Assembly (NCBI GenBank): GCA_965230795.1
Contig: OZ246020.1
Span: forward strand, 3,844,001 to 3,908,000
Direction: 5' to 3'
DNA length: 64,000 nt
DNA from: PZPK01 sp965230795
Lineage (GTDB): Bacteria; Pseudomonadota; Gammaproteobacteria; Pseudomonadales; Oleiphilaceae
A program made the position numbers and the translations under genes. Shown here one piece after another: positions 45,201 to 54,069 of the stretch (position 1 is the first letter of the stretch; each line of letters begins with the position of its first letter). The notes below the pieces were generated by a model that saw only the letters and a list, made by a program, of their open reading frames with translations, was not told the origin of the DNA and made no database searches.

Positions 45201-45802
45201 ATCATCAGGTGATTGAAAAAAATACCGCGATCATGGGCGTTCTGATTGCCCTGGTCATCAGCGTTGCCGGCCTGGCTGAAATTGTTCCGCTGATGTTCCA
45301 GACCCAGACGACCGAGCCTGCTCCCGGCATCAAACCCTACACGGCCGTGCAGTTATCCGGTCGCGACATCTACATTCGGGAAGGGTGCTACAACTGCCAT
45401 TCACAGATGGTGCGGCCTTTTGCGGATGAAGTACTGCGCTACGGCCCGGCCTCCGTCGCTGGTGAATCGGTCTATGATCGACCTTTCCAATGGGGATCAA
45501 AACGCACGGGACCGGATCTGGCTCGCGTCGGTGGCCGCTATTCCGACGAATGGCATCGGATTCACCTGATCAATCCTCGCGATCTGGTGCCGGAATCCAA
45601 CATGCCCGGTTTCCCCTGGTTACTGGAAGGCACTCTGGATGGGGACTTGGTTCAGAGCAAAATGCGCGCTCTGAAACTGCTGGGGCATCCCTACACCGAT
45701 GACGAAATTGCCAATGCGCCGGCACAGGTGGCAGAGGTTTCGGAAATGGATGCCCTGATCGCCTACCTGCAGGTGCTCGGCACCGCCAATAACGGGAGAT
45801 AG
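45197..45802 (+). CDS. ccoO: cbb3-type cytochrome c oxidase subunit II (monoheme)
   Basis: 201 residues. N-terminal membrane anchor, haem motif CYNCH (64-68) and SQMVRPFADEVLRYG, an invariant block of CcoO. Length and Met ligand region (ESNMPGFPWL) fit the family. Overlaps ccoN; ccoQ follows after three bases. Confidence 0.97.
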   Translation: MNHQVIEKNTAIMGVLIALVISVAGLAEIVPLMFQTQTTEPAPGIKPYTAVQLSGRDIYIREGCYNCHSQMVRPFADEVLRYGPASVAGESVYDRPFQWGSKRTGPDLARVGGRYSDEWHRIHLINPRDLVPESNMPGFPWLLEGTLDGDLVQSKMRALKLLGHPYTDDEIANAPAQVAEVSEMDALIAYLQVLGTANNGR

Positions 45803-45805
45803 CTT

Positions 45806-45970
45806 ATGAATCCGACAATTAGTGGAATCCTGACAGCCCTGTTACTCATCCTGTTTATTGGCATCTGTATATGGAGCTGGAGTTCAAAACGTAAGCCAGG
45901 ATTTGACCGCATGGCCAATCTGCCCCTGGAAGAGGACAACATCAAAGACATCAATGAGGAGTCGTTATGA
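45806..45970 (+). CDS. ccoQ: cbb3 oxidase small subunit CcoQ
   Basis: 54 residues, single membrane helix (ILTALLLILFIGICIWSWS) followed by a short charged tail. CcoQ is small and poorly conserved; identity rests on position between ccoO and ccoP and on shape. GGGAGATAG lies before its ATG. Its last bases overlap the ccoP ATG (ATGA at 45967-45970). Confidence 0.9.
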   Translation: MNPTISGILTALLLILFIGICIWSWSSKRKPGFDRMANLPLEEDNIKDINEESL

Positions 45971-46857
45971 GTACGGGCTGGAGTATCTTTATCAGTGTAC
46001 TGGTCATTGGCAACCTGATTGGTGTCATGTGGCTGCTGCTCGCCACCTCGTCTAAAAAGAACATTGTCGAAGGCGGCGAGCCCTATGAAGTGGAATCCAC
46101 CGGTCATGAGTGGGATGGCATCACCGAGCTGAACCATCCCTTGCCGCGCTGGTGGTTTAACCTCTTTATCATTACTACCGTTTTTGCCGTAGTGTACATG
46201 TATCTGTATCCCGCTTTGGGCAACTACGCAGGATCTCTGGGTTGGACCCAACTGAATCAGCTGGAAGAACAGATGGAAGCCAACCGCGCAGACCGGGCTG
46301 AGTTTTTCGGTCAGTTCAAAGACATGAGCATCGAGGACCTGCAAAACAATACGGCTGCCATGAAAACGGCATCGCGTCTGTTTGCCAATAACTGCGCAAC
46401 CTGCCATGGCTCTGACGCCCGTGGCTCCAAGGGCTTCCCGAATCTGACCGATGATGACTGGCTCTATGGCGGCAGCGCGGACGCGATTCATCAATCGATT
46501 CTACAGGGTCGCCAGGGCATGATGCCCGCCTTTGGTCCTATGCTGTCAGAAAGCCAGGTGACGCAACTTGCCCAGTACGTATTGAGCCTGAGCGGACAAG
46601 CCACCAATGCAGATCAGGCTCAGGCCGGTAAAGCGACCTTTGATGTGCAATGTGCCGCGTGCCATGGTCTTGGTGGTGAAGGCAATACCATGCTGGGTGC
46701 GCCCAATCTCAGTGACAAGACCTGGCTCTATGGTGGTTTGCTGAAAGACATTGAAGCCACTATACGCCTGGGACGCTCCGGCAAGATGCCTGCTCACCAG
46801 ACCATTCTGAGTGAGGATGAGGCAAACGTACTCGCCGCGTATGTGATGTCGCTATAG
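45967..46857 (+). CDS. ccoP: cbb3 oxidase diheme subunit CcoP
   Basis: 296 residues. An N-terminal membrane segment, then PRWWFNLFIITTVFAVVYMYLYPALG, then two c-type haem motifs CATCHG and CAACHG. Spacing between the motifs and the ending EDEANVLAAYVMSL fit CcoP, which feeds electrons to CcoO/N. Last core subunit of the ccoNOQP operon. Confidence 0.96.
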   Translation: MSTGWSIFISVLVIGNLIGVMWLLLATSSKKNIVEGGEPYEVESTGHEWDGITELNHPLPRWWFNLFIITTVFAVVYMYLYPALGNYAGSLGWTQLNQLEEQMEANRADRAEFFGQFKDMSIEDLQNNTAAMKTASRLFANNCATCHGSDARGSKGFPNLTDDDWLYGGSADAIHQSILQGRQGMMPAFGPMLSESQVTQLAQYVLSLSGQATNADQAQAGKATFDVQCAACHGLGGEGNTMLGAPNLSDKTWLYGGLLKDIEATIRLGRSGKMPAHQTILSEDEANVLAAYVMSL

Positions 46858-46867
46858 ACATGGAAAC

Positions 46868-46900
46868 AGGTTGAATTTCCCCGACAAGGAAATTCAACCT
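46868..46900. other. Perfect 13-bp hairpin between ccoP and the next gene
   Basis: AGGTTGAATTTCC and its exact complement enclose a 7-nt loop. There is no T-tract, so it is probably an intercistronic processing or stability element, not a terminator. Confidence 0.7.
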
Positions 46901-46928
46901 CCTGATTTGTTTCGGAGGCAGAGAGCCC

Positions 46929-47246
46929 ATGATTCGCTACCTGATGATTCAGCTGAGAGAAATCATTCCGCCCGAAGAGCTTGAACCCAAAGTGTTCTGG
47001 CGAACCTATGGCGTGATCGCCTGGGTCTCCTTCCTGTTCGCCGGCGTGGCGACCATGTTGTTCTTCGCCACCTTTGATCCGCAAGACCTTGCAGCTATTG
47101 CCACCTATCCAATGGAATGGAGTGACATGGCCATCTACACGCTCGGTTTTTTTCTGTTCTGGATTTTCGGATTTTGCTGCTCGACGCTCACCTGCATCCT
47201 GCTGTCTTTACCGCTTCGTAAGCGCAGCAAATCAATGCCCGAGTAA
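46929..47246 (+). CDS. Small two-helix membrane protein of the cco cluster
   Basis: 105 residues with two hydrophobic segments (VSFLFAGVATMLFFATF and YTLGFFLFWIFGFCCSTLTCIL) and basic C-terminus. GGAGGCAGAGAG precedes its ATG. It lies between ccoP and ccoG, a position where conserved hypothetical membrane proteins occur in related operons; no biochemical function is known to me. Confidence 0.8.
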   Translation: MIRYLMIQLREIIPPEELEPKVFWRTYGVIAWVSFLFAGVATMLFFATFDPQDLAAIATYPMEWSDMAIYTLGFFLFWIFGFCCSTLTCILLSLPLRKRSKSMPE

Positions 47247-47320
47247 TCAGACAGCACGCCAATATCGACGAACTTTTGCCTTGCCAAATCCATTCGCAAC
47301 ATCAATCGGAAGTACCCAGC

Positions 47321-48729
47321 ATGGACATTGAAAACAAGATTGCGCATCGCTTTAAAGAGACCAACAGCAACTTGTATGCGAGCCACGAGAAGGTCCACGC
47401 CCGTGAGGTCAAAGGCCTGTTTCAAAGCCTGCGCAAAGCCATGGTCTGGATTCTGATGGGCCTCTACTATGGTGTTGCCTGGCTCAACTGGGACGGTCAC
47501 CAGGCAGTGCTGTTCGATCTGCCGGCGCGTCAGTTTCATATTCTCTGGTTGACCTTCTGGCCCCAGGATTTCTTCTTTCTCGCCTGGTTACTGATCATGG
47601 CGGCCTTGAGCCTGTTTTTCTTTACAGCTCTGGCAGGACGGCTCTGGTGCGGCTATGCCTGCCCCCAGACCGTATGGACGCAACTTTTTGTCTGGATTGA
47701 ACGCTTCGTCGAAGGAGACCGTCCGGCGCAACTCAAACTGAAAAAGATGCCTGGAACCGGGAGCGGATCACCAAGGCAGTGACAAAGCAGATGCTGTGGA
47801 TAGCCCTGGGACTTTGGACCGGTTTTACCCTGGTGGGATACTTCACGCCGATTCGGGAGCTGGGCAGCAATGTGCTCACTTCGCTCACCTGTTCCTACGC
47901 GCTGGGGCCCTGGGAAACCTTCTGGATACTGTTTTATGGCTTTGCCACCTATGGCAACGCCGGCTATCTGCGAGAGCAGGTATGCCTGTACATGTGCCCC
48001 TATGCACGCTTTCAAAGCGCCATGTTCGACAAGGACACTTTGATCATTTCTTACGACGAGGAACGGGGCGAACCGCGAGCCAAAGGTAAAAAACGCCAGC
48101 AGGAAAACCGTGTCGGCGACTGTATCGACTGTACGCTCTGTGTGCAGGTCTGCCCCACCGGCATCGATATTCGTGAAGGCTTGCAGTATGAATGTATTGG
48201 CTGTGCCGCCTGCGTCGATGTCTGCAATCAGGTCATGGACAAGGCAGGCATGGAACCGGGACTGATCCGCTATACCACCGACCACGCCATGCATCATGAG
48301 CGTTCGCATATTTTCCGGCCGCGCATTCTGCTGTATGCCACCTTGCTGGGCAGTCTGTTTATCGCCTTTATCGTCGCGATAGCCATGCGCTCTCCCCTTG
48401 CCGCAGACATTCTCCGGGATCGAGGCACCTTGTATCGGGTGGTCGACGCGGAACACATTGAGAATGTCTACAATTTCAAGATCATGAACAAGAGCGATAG
48501 CGCGCAACACTACGCAATCTCAGCTGAAGGGATTGAGGGACTCGATGTGGACGCTCGCCAAGCCACGCCTATCGGACCCGGAGAAGTGGGTAACGTGCCG
48601 GTGATCGTCACCGCGCCGGTGAGCGCGCTGAATAAACCGATCCAAACCCTTACCTTCACCATCTCCACCAGCATCCGTGGGGAAGAACATTCCATTGAAG
48701 AAAGCTCGCGCTTTTTCAGTCCGCGTTAA
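47321..48729 (+). pseudogene. ccoG: CcoG/FixG cbb3 assembly protein, frameshifted
   Basis: The first part (from ATG 47321) reads membrane helices and CGYACPQTVW, then the frame drifts and stops at 47782. The rest (…VGYFTPIRELG, CLYMCPYARFQ, CIDCTLCVQVCPTG, CIGCAACVDVC) is in another frame to 48729. Reading TGG AAC CGG GAG from 47752 restores W-N-R-E-R-I-T-K, so one base is missing in the TGCCTGG stretch at about 47748-47754. The intact protein is a ferredoxin-like copper(II) reductase used in cbb3 assembly. Either a real mutation, programmed shift or a sequencing error. Confidence 0.85.
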
Positions 48730-48755
48730 TTTCCGGATCACCAGGAGTACAATCT

Positions 48756-48935
48756 ATGAAAGAGAGCAAACACTGGAGCAAACAATTCTGGCCATGGTTC
48801 CTGATCCTGCTACCCAGCGCAGGCGTTGTCGCCGGCATCGTCACGGTCTGCATCGCGATAGGCAATGCACCCACTATCACCAATGATCACATAGGGCGTT
48901 TCGGCAAAACCGAGCAGATTGATAGCTCCCGGTAA
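48756..48935 (+). CDS. Short FixH/CcoH-like protein
   Basis: 59 residues, ATG with CAGGAG upstream. KHWSKQFWPWFLILLPSAGVV and IVTVCIAIGNAPTIT match the N-terminal membrane anchor of FixH/CcoH, which is normally about 150 residues. No continuation was found in any frame, so it is either a truncated copy or a naturally short variant. ccoI and ccoS, usually next, are absent. Confidence 0.65.
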   Translation: MKESKHWSKQFWPWFLILLPSAGVVAGIVTVCIAIGNAPTITNDHIGRFGKTEQIDSSR

Positions 48936-49008
48936 GCGTTCTGTTTTTTCGGGGTGACCTTGGAGAAATAAAGAAAGCGTTGTCGTGCAGAAGCGAATAC
49001 CAGAAGGC

Positions 49009-49035
49009 GTGGCGGCCAAGTCCCGGGGCCGCCAC
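49009..49035. repeat. GC-rich hairpin
   Basis: GTGGCGGCC and GGCCGCCAC, each 9 bp, enclose a 9-nt loop. Not followed by T-run. Confidence 0.6.
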
Positions 49036-49086
49036 CTCATCCATGAGAACTTGTCCCTTTACTTCCGGGCCTGAGCCTAGAGTTCG

Positions 49087-49116
49087 TTCTTAAACGGACT
49101 TTCGCGTCCTTAAGAA
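49087..49116. repeat. Hairpin just after the small antisense ORF
   Basis: On the minus strand TTCTTAA-GGAC-GCGAAA-GTCC-(GT)-TTAAGAA folds with GNRA-like loop; it starts three bases past the ORF stop. Confidence 0.55.
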
Positions 49117-49119
49117 GGC

Positions 49120-49227
49120 TTAGTTAGCGAAATACATTTGCTCAAAATAGTCCTTGAGCTGCTTGTAGCACACCAGTTCTTCCTGGCTGGTCAGTTCAAA
49201 TAATTGCTTGCCTTTAACTGCTTGCAT
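49120..49227 (-). CDS. Candidate 35-residue small protein
   Basis: 35 codons (MQAVKGKQLFELTSQEEL…, ending MYFAN). ACGGAGAAATCGAC precedes the ATG, an excellent Shine-Dalgarno. A sigma54-type element (TGGCAC-N5-ATGCT, minus strand, 49349-49364) lies about 122 bases upstream. The peptide is amphipathic with one Cys (residue 20). Family not recognised. It is too short for confident calling by composition. Confidence 0.5.
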   Translation of the reverse strand: MQAVKGKQLFELTSQEELVCYKQLKDYFEQMYFAN

Positions 49228-49348
49228 GTCGATTTCTCCGTTAGCTTAAAGTGGTGGTTTGGCATGCTTACACACAGCGAGTCCCGACACGTTTATCAGC
49301 TATTGTTTGGTTCGGCTCTTTGAATGTTTGCCTGCTCACTTTATGTAC

Positions 49349-49364
49349 AGCATAGGCTGTGCCA
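49349..49364 (-). promoter_or_regulatory. Candidate sigma54 promoter (-24/-12)
   Basis: Minus-strand TGGCACAGCCTATGCT has GG-N10-GC and matches TGGCAC-N5-TTGCA in 10 of 11 fixed bases apart from ATGCT. Predicted start near 49338. Confidence 0.4.
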
Positions 49365-49447
49365 GAAATAGTTAACGGCCCTGATAAAATATTTTTTCCA
49401 TTATTTTCAGACAATTAAGCTTTGTGTCAGGGAAAGAATCTGTCATC

Positions 49448-49476
49448 GGGGCGCAAGATACTCGCGCCCCATTTTT
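49448..49476 (+). terminator. Rho-independent terminator
   Basis: GGGGCGC and GCGCCCC enclose a 9-nt loop and are followed by ATTTTT. It would end plus-strand transcription from the cco cluster. Confidence 0.7.
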
Positions 49477-49538
49477 ATGCTTGCAACATAGATGTGCCTG
49501 AAACTGGTGCGCCAGCACCAGCTGGAAAAGACGATGGA

Positions 49539-51071
49539 TCAGACCTTGAGGCGTTGCACCAGCTGATCCAGACCATCTGCCAGATCTTTCACAGATCGTG
49601 CACTGGCAGCAACGTGGCTGGCGCTCTCCATAGCGGAGCTGGTGCCCTGCTTGATAGACGCGACACTCTGGTTCAAATCCCGTGTGGTTTGGCTCTGTTC
49701 TTCGGCGGCTGCCGCCACCATCAGATTGCTCTCCTTGATGCGATCCGCCAGCGAGCGGATTTCACTGAACAAGGTCACCACCTGCACGGAACTTTCAACG
49801 CTGGTATCTGCAGAACTGCGCCCCCTCGACATGACCTGATCGATCTGGCCCATAACGTTTCGAATCGAGTTGACGACATCCTGAATCTTCTCACTGGAAT
49901 CATGGGCGTGTTGAGCCAGGGTGCGCACTTCATCGGCCACCACAGCAAAGCCGCGCCCGGATTCACCGGCCCGCGCCGCTTCTATGGCTGCGTTCAGGGC
50001 CAGCAAATTGGTTTGCTCGGAAATAGTCTGAATCTCGTTGGTGGAATTATCGATGCGCAACGTATCCTCCTGCAGCTTCTCGATAAGGGCCACTGCCTCA
50101 ATGATTTCCTCACTCAAAACCTGAATCGACTGTTTGCTGCTCTGCACCGTATCATCGCCGGTTGCGGTAATGTCCACCGCCTGTTCGGATTCGCTCTGCA
50201 TATCCGAGGCATTGCGCGCCACTTCCTCTGCCGCAACATTGAGCTGCTCAATGGCCGATAGAATAGATGCCGTCTCATGCTGCTGATTCGACATTTCCTG
50301 CTCCGTGGAGCGAGCTGCTTCTCCTAGAGTGGCCGCGGCCTGAGTCAAATCCTGAGCAGTCTGAATAATGCTCTGGATCATGGTTTGATAGGAGGCTTGC
50401 ATGTCGTTGAAGGCCGCCGACATTTCACCCACTTCGTCCCGGCAATCTATGGAAACACGTGCGGTCAGATCCCCTTGTTCACGCACATGCACCATCACTT
50501 TTTTCAGGCGATGAATATGCCTTTCCACAAAGGTAATCAGCAATTGCGAGCAGGCCAGTTGAATCAACATCAGGATAAACACCGCCACCGCATACCGGGG
50601 AGCGTGAGTAGCCAGCGTCTGAAGATAGGAAGGCACTTCAGAGACACGACCAACAATGGCACCACTGGACCAGCTTCGCTTGGTGATCAGCACTGTTGCC
50701 TCGATATCAAATAGTCCGTCGGACAATACTACCTGCTCCGTTTTTCCCGAACCGATGATATCTCTGAGCACCGACTCATTTGCTCTCCTGGAGAGCGCCC
50801 GTCCTTTGATCATGCGGGCATTGGCATCCGCCTTGTAAAACAGACTTTGTGAGGCCGCTACCACCTCAAGCTGCTGCTGTGGATCAATTTTTTCAAATGC
50901 ATTTTCCATTGCAATGAGCAGTTGCCGGTTCTCTTCCTGTCGCGCTTCCACCAAACCCACATACTGAATATTCAGTGCCCAGAGCACCAGCAGACAGACT
51001 ATGAAAAAAGCCACACCATTGAGTAACCAGAATTTATATTTCAGACGGATATTGAGCAGAAATTGCAACAT
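49539..51071 (-). CDS. Methyl-accepting chemotaxis protein
   Basis: About 510 residues from the ATG at 51071 (51080 and 51122 are alternatives). Transmembrane helices at about 10-30 and 160-180, small periplasmic domain, HAMP, then a signalling hairpin with NLLALNAAIEAARAGESGRGFAVVADEVRTLA. The ligand is not deducible. Transcribed away from the NIT operon. Confidence 0.93.
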   Translation of the reverse strand: MLQFLLNIRLKYKFWLLNGVAFFIVCLLVLWALNIQYVGLVEARQEENRQLLIAMENAFEKIDPQQQLEVVAASQSLFYKADANARMIKGRALSRRANESVLRDIIGSGKTEQVVLSDGLFDIEATVLITKRSWSSGAIVGRVSEVPSYLQTLATHAPRYAVAVFILMLIQLACSQLLITFVERHIHRLKKVMVHVREQGDLTARVSIDCRDEVGEMSAAFNDMQASYQTMIQSIIQTAQDLTQAAATLGEAARSTEQEMSNQQHETASILSAIEQLNVAAEEVARNASDMQSESEQAVDITATGDDTVQSSKQSIQVLSEEIIEAVALIEKLQEDTLRIDNSTNEIQTISEQTNLLALNAAIEAARAGESGRGFAVVADEVRTLAQHAHDSSEKIQDVVNSIRNVMGQIDQVMSRGRSSADTSVESSVQVVTLFSEIRSLADRIKESNLMVAAAAEEQSQTTRDLNQSVASIKQGTSSAMESASHVAASARSVKDLADGLDQLVQRLKV

Positions 51072-51272
51072 GAAGCGCATCCATAGATAACGATTTTTTA
51101 ACAAGGATAGACCACAAGCCAAACCTTCACCGCCTCAAAACAGAACGATGATTGCCGAAGCCAAACAGTGGAAAAAGGGCGACCGGGTCATCCCTATGTC
51201 GGCCAATCAATCTTGAGCTTAACAGTGTACTCAAAGTTTGTTACTGTGGCGCCGCGTGATTGGGAGGTTCCC

Positions 51273-51674
51273 TTGAGAATTGCATTACAAGACGACAAGT
51301 CCTACGACGTTAACGCCATGTTTTCGCCCCGTCAGGTTGGACAAAAGACGGCCTGGCTGGCCATGAAGAAAAACCTGCGGGCTCTGCCTTCTGCGCTGAC
51401 GCTTCCCGCCCGTATGGCCTGTTATCCTGCCAACCTGCTTCGCTGGCTGGTACTCATGACCCTTCACCTGGTGTCACTGGTACTGCTGCCCTTTTTTGCC
51501 GTCTTTGGCTATTCCATGAAGGCATATTGTCTGATCACACCGGATGAAGAACAGAAACTTCAGGTTTATCAGCGGGAACTCAAACAGGTCTATGCGCAGC
51601 TGGCGCACATCGACGATCCGGACGAATATCAACGTCGTTTGCGCGACGAGATACAACGCATCAAACCCCTCTAG
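51273..51674 (+). CDS. Small membrane protein, TTG start
   Basis: 133 residues from TTG at 51273 with GGGAGGTTCCC upstream. One hydrophobic hairpin (about 54-82) then a charged coiled-coil-like tail (YQRELKQVYAQLAHIDDP). No family recognised. It precedes the NIT/EAL operon by 300 bases. Confidence 0.65.
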   Translation: MRIALQDDKSYDVNAMFSPRQVGQKTAWLAMKKNLRALPSALTLPARMACYPANLLRWLVLMTLHLVSLVLLPFFAVFGYSMKAYCLITPDEEQKLQVYQRELKQVYAQLAHIDDPDEYQRRLRDEIQRIKPL

Positions 51675-51973
51675 AGACGCTGCTTAACTCCACAGTTTCC
51701 ATCAGACTGTTTTGTCCAGGCGCACAGCTTTGGCGCGTGCTCCTGTGGATCATGCCCAAGATTGGGATGTACCTAGCCCTGATTGCTGCCCCGGCTGCGA
51801 ACACTCGCCTCTACCAAGTCCCTACCTCCTGGGGAAACACCAGCGAATGCGCCTCATCCAGGGAGATTACAAAACGCAACAGACTGATACATAAAGCAAT
51901 TATCTCTGGCCCGCTCTTTGCCAATTGGTATTGAACACCCTTTTTGGTTTTTAGTCGTACCGGAGATCAAGCC
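51675..51973. other. Intergenic region
   Basis: About 300 bases with no supported gene, repeat or hairpin; presumed promoter of the downstream operon. Confidence 0.5.
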
Positions 51974-53200
51974 ATGTCTGCTTCGCCAACATCGCCAATT
52001 CATCTTTCTGCAATAAAGCAGACAAGTGTCGCACAGCCGTCGCAGTCATCACCCGCCTTACTGATCGTGCTCGTCTGTCTACAAGGTCTTTGCCTGGGAA
52101 TGGCGGATAGCATAAGCATCGGCTGGCTAATTCTCAGTTCGGGCTTGCTGTCGGCCTGCGCCCTGTTTCAGGTCTCTGGACTTAAACGCACCATCAGGCG
52201 TTACGGCAAACTGTTCGCTCAACTCGAAAGTAAAGGTCTGGACCAGAGTGAATTACCTGCGACGGACTCCGGTCCGGAGAAGGCCTTCTCGGCGCTAATT
52301 CGTGATCACCAGCGCAACCGTCAGAGTATTGTTCAGGATTTTGCCGAGTTCTCGCACATGGCCGAGGAGCTCGCTTCCAGTGCCCAGCGCTCAGCCTGCA
52401 ATGTCGACGAACAGAAGCACGCCATATCCTCCTCAGCCGCGGCCGTCGCCGAGCTGAGTCAGAGCGTTGGCGATATCGCCCAACAGGTGAAACACGCTCA
52501 CGCTGACATCCAGGCGACACGCTCCCAGACCCTCGAAGGGCGTGCCGAAGCCGACCAGACACGCAGCGCTATGGACACCATGTGGGAGCTCAGTAGCGAA
52601 GCTGCTTCCGAGGTCGAATGCTTGCTCGAAAGCTCCAGTCAGGTGGCGGCCATGTCCGCCATGATTCAGGATATTGCGGATCAAACCAACTTGCTTTCCC
52701 TCAACGCCACGATCGAAGCGGCACGCGCCGGCGACGCGGGTCGCGGCTTTGCGGTGGTAGCTGATGAGGTGCGCTCACTGTCCATACGTTCCCGTGAATC
52801 CGCCAGCCATATCGTCAGTCGCATCCAGAATGTCGAGCAACAAATGCAGAAGGTGAAACAGGAAGTCTCGCGGCTGGCAGAGGCGGCTGAAGGTTGTAAA
52901 GCTCGAGTCGAGCATCTTGAAGCTACTTTTCGGAGTGTCGATCACACCATGTCCGAACTATCGGATAAGGTGCTGCTGATCTCCGGGGCATCAGAGCAGC
53001 AATCGCTGGCGACACACGAAATTTCCGAACACATAGAAGACCTGCTGCAACAGGCTAACCAAAGTCAGGGCATTGCCGACGAGACTGTCGATATCGCCCG
53101 TTACCTGAATCAGCGCAGCCAGCACAGAAATACACCGGTAATCCATGAGCAAGGCCTCTCTGATAGCTGGAGTTCTCAAGCAAGGGAGGGCGCCCTTTGA
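51974..53200 (+). CDS. Chemoreceptor-type protein lacking a periplasmic domain
   Basis: 408 residues, ATG with CCGGAG upstream. Two adjoining hydrophobic segments (about 28-42, 48-66) leave no room for a periplasmic sensor. The cytosolic part is MCP-like with NLLSLNATIEAARAGDAGRGFAVVADEVRSLS. It must sense through the membrane, cytosol or a partner. The downstream NIT protein starts inside its stop (TTGA) and could be that partner. Confidence 0.88.
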   Translation: MSASPTSPIHLSAIKQTSVAQPSQSSPALLIVLVCLQGLCLGMADSISIGWLILSSGLLSACALFQVSGLKRTIRRYGKLFAQLESKGLDQSELPATDSGPEKAFSALIRDHQRNRQSIVQDFAEFSHMAEELASSAQRSACNVDEQKHAISSSAAAVAELSQSVGDIAQQVKHAHADIQATRSQTLEGRAEADQTRSAMDTMWELSSEAASEVECLLESSSQVAAMSAMIQDIADQTNLLSLNATIEAARAGDAGRGFAVVADEVRSLSIRSRESASHIVSRIQNVEQQMQKVKQEVSRLAEAAEGCKARVEHLEATFRSVDHTMSELSDKVLLISGASEQQSLATHEISEHIEDLLQQANQSQGIADETVDIARYLNQRSQHRNTPVIHEQGLSDSWSSQAREGAL

Positions 53201-54063
53201 TCTCGATCCTTATTGTCGCCATCACCCTTATTCTGGCTATTTTTGCCAGCTTGCTTCACCGGCAACGCCAACAACAGCAGCGCTGTGCTGCCATTCGTCG
53301 CACACTCGACCTGCTCACCGCGTTGAAGAGCTTGCTATTGTTGATGCAGCAGCATCGCGGCCTGACTACCGGTTATCTGGTGGGAGATAAAAGTCTGGAA
53401 GCATCGATTCGTAAAGTCCGGGATCGGATCGCCGAGAAAATGGCCGCTGCCAGCCGTTCGCAGCCCGCCCTGGGTGAAGACCCTCTGTTTGAGGGCATCT
53501 GTAATCACTGGCAACGACTTCAAAGCCACTGGAACACTCAAAGCGTTGATAACAATGTGGACCAACACAATCGACTGATTCTGAACATGCTCTACCTTAT
53601 CGAGAATCAGGCCTGCGAAAATCCTGTATTACTCGCCCACAGCCAGCGCCAGGGCTACCACGTTATCTGGAAAGAACTGCTCGAAACCATTGAGGCAATC
53701 GGCCAGACTCGCGCGATCGGCACCAGTATTGTGGCCGCTGGCGAGACCTCAGCCATTGACCGGGTGCGGCTTAAGTTCCTCATGGAACAGGTAGACTGGC
53801 GGCTGAAGCTGCTACTCAAACAATTTCATCGGGATCTGGATCACAGCGTATCGGAGCCAGACAACTATGCCCGCCGCACCATCGAAGAAGCACAGAGTCA
53901 GGCCCGGATACTGTTTGCATTTATCGACAAAGAGCTGATTCAGAGTGAGTCCATCGGCATCAGTACCGCACATTTCTTTGATTTGGCCAGCGCAACCATC
54001 ACACCATTGGACAAGGTATATGGTCATCTCAGTCATACCATGGCAACAACGCTGGAGGCTTAA
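53197..54063 (+). CDS. Stand-alone NIT-type sensor protein
   Basis: 288 residues, TTG start overlapping the previous stop. N-terminal membrane anchor (ISILIVAITLILAIFASLL) and an all-helical domain with LLLLMQQHRGLTTGYLVGD and IGQTRAIGTSIVAAGE, as in nitrate/nitrite-sensing NIT domains. NIT domains are usually fused to kinases or receptors; here the domain is its own protein. Seven bases from the first EAL gene. Confidence 0.75.
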   Translation: MISILIVAITLILAIFASLLHRQRQQQQRCAAIRRTLDLLTALKSLLLLMQQHRGLTTGYLVGDKSLEASIRKVRDRIAEKMAAASRSQPALGEDPLFEGICNHWQRLQSHWNTQSVDNNVDQHNRLILNMLYLIENQACENPVLLAHSQRQGYHVIWKELLETIEAIGQTRAIGTSIVAAGETSAIDRVRLKFLMEQVDWRLKLLLKQFHRDLDHSVSEPDNYARRTIEEAQSQARILFAFIDKELIQSESIGISTAHFFDLASATITPLDKVYGHLSHTMATTLEA

Positions 54064-54069
54064 GCTGTC

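Larger units (their letters stand above)
49228..49538. other. Intergenic region between small ORF and chemoreceptor gene
   Basis: 311 bases. Besides the sigma54-like element it holds the terminator described at 49448-49476; nothing else recognised. Confidence 0.5.
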
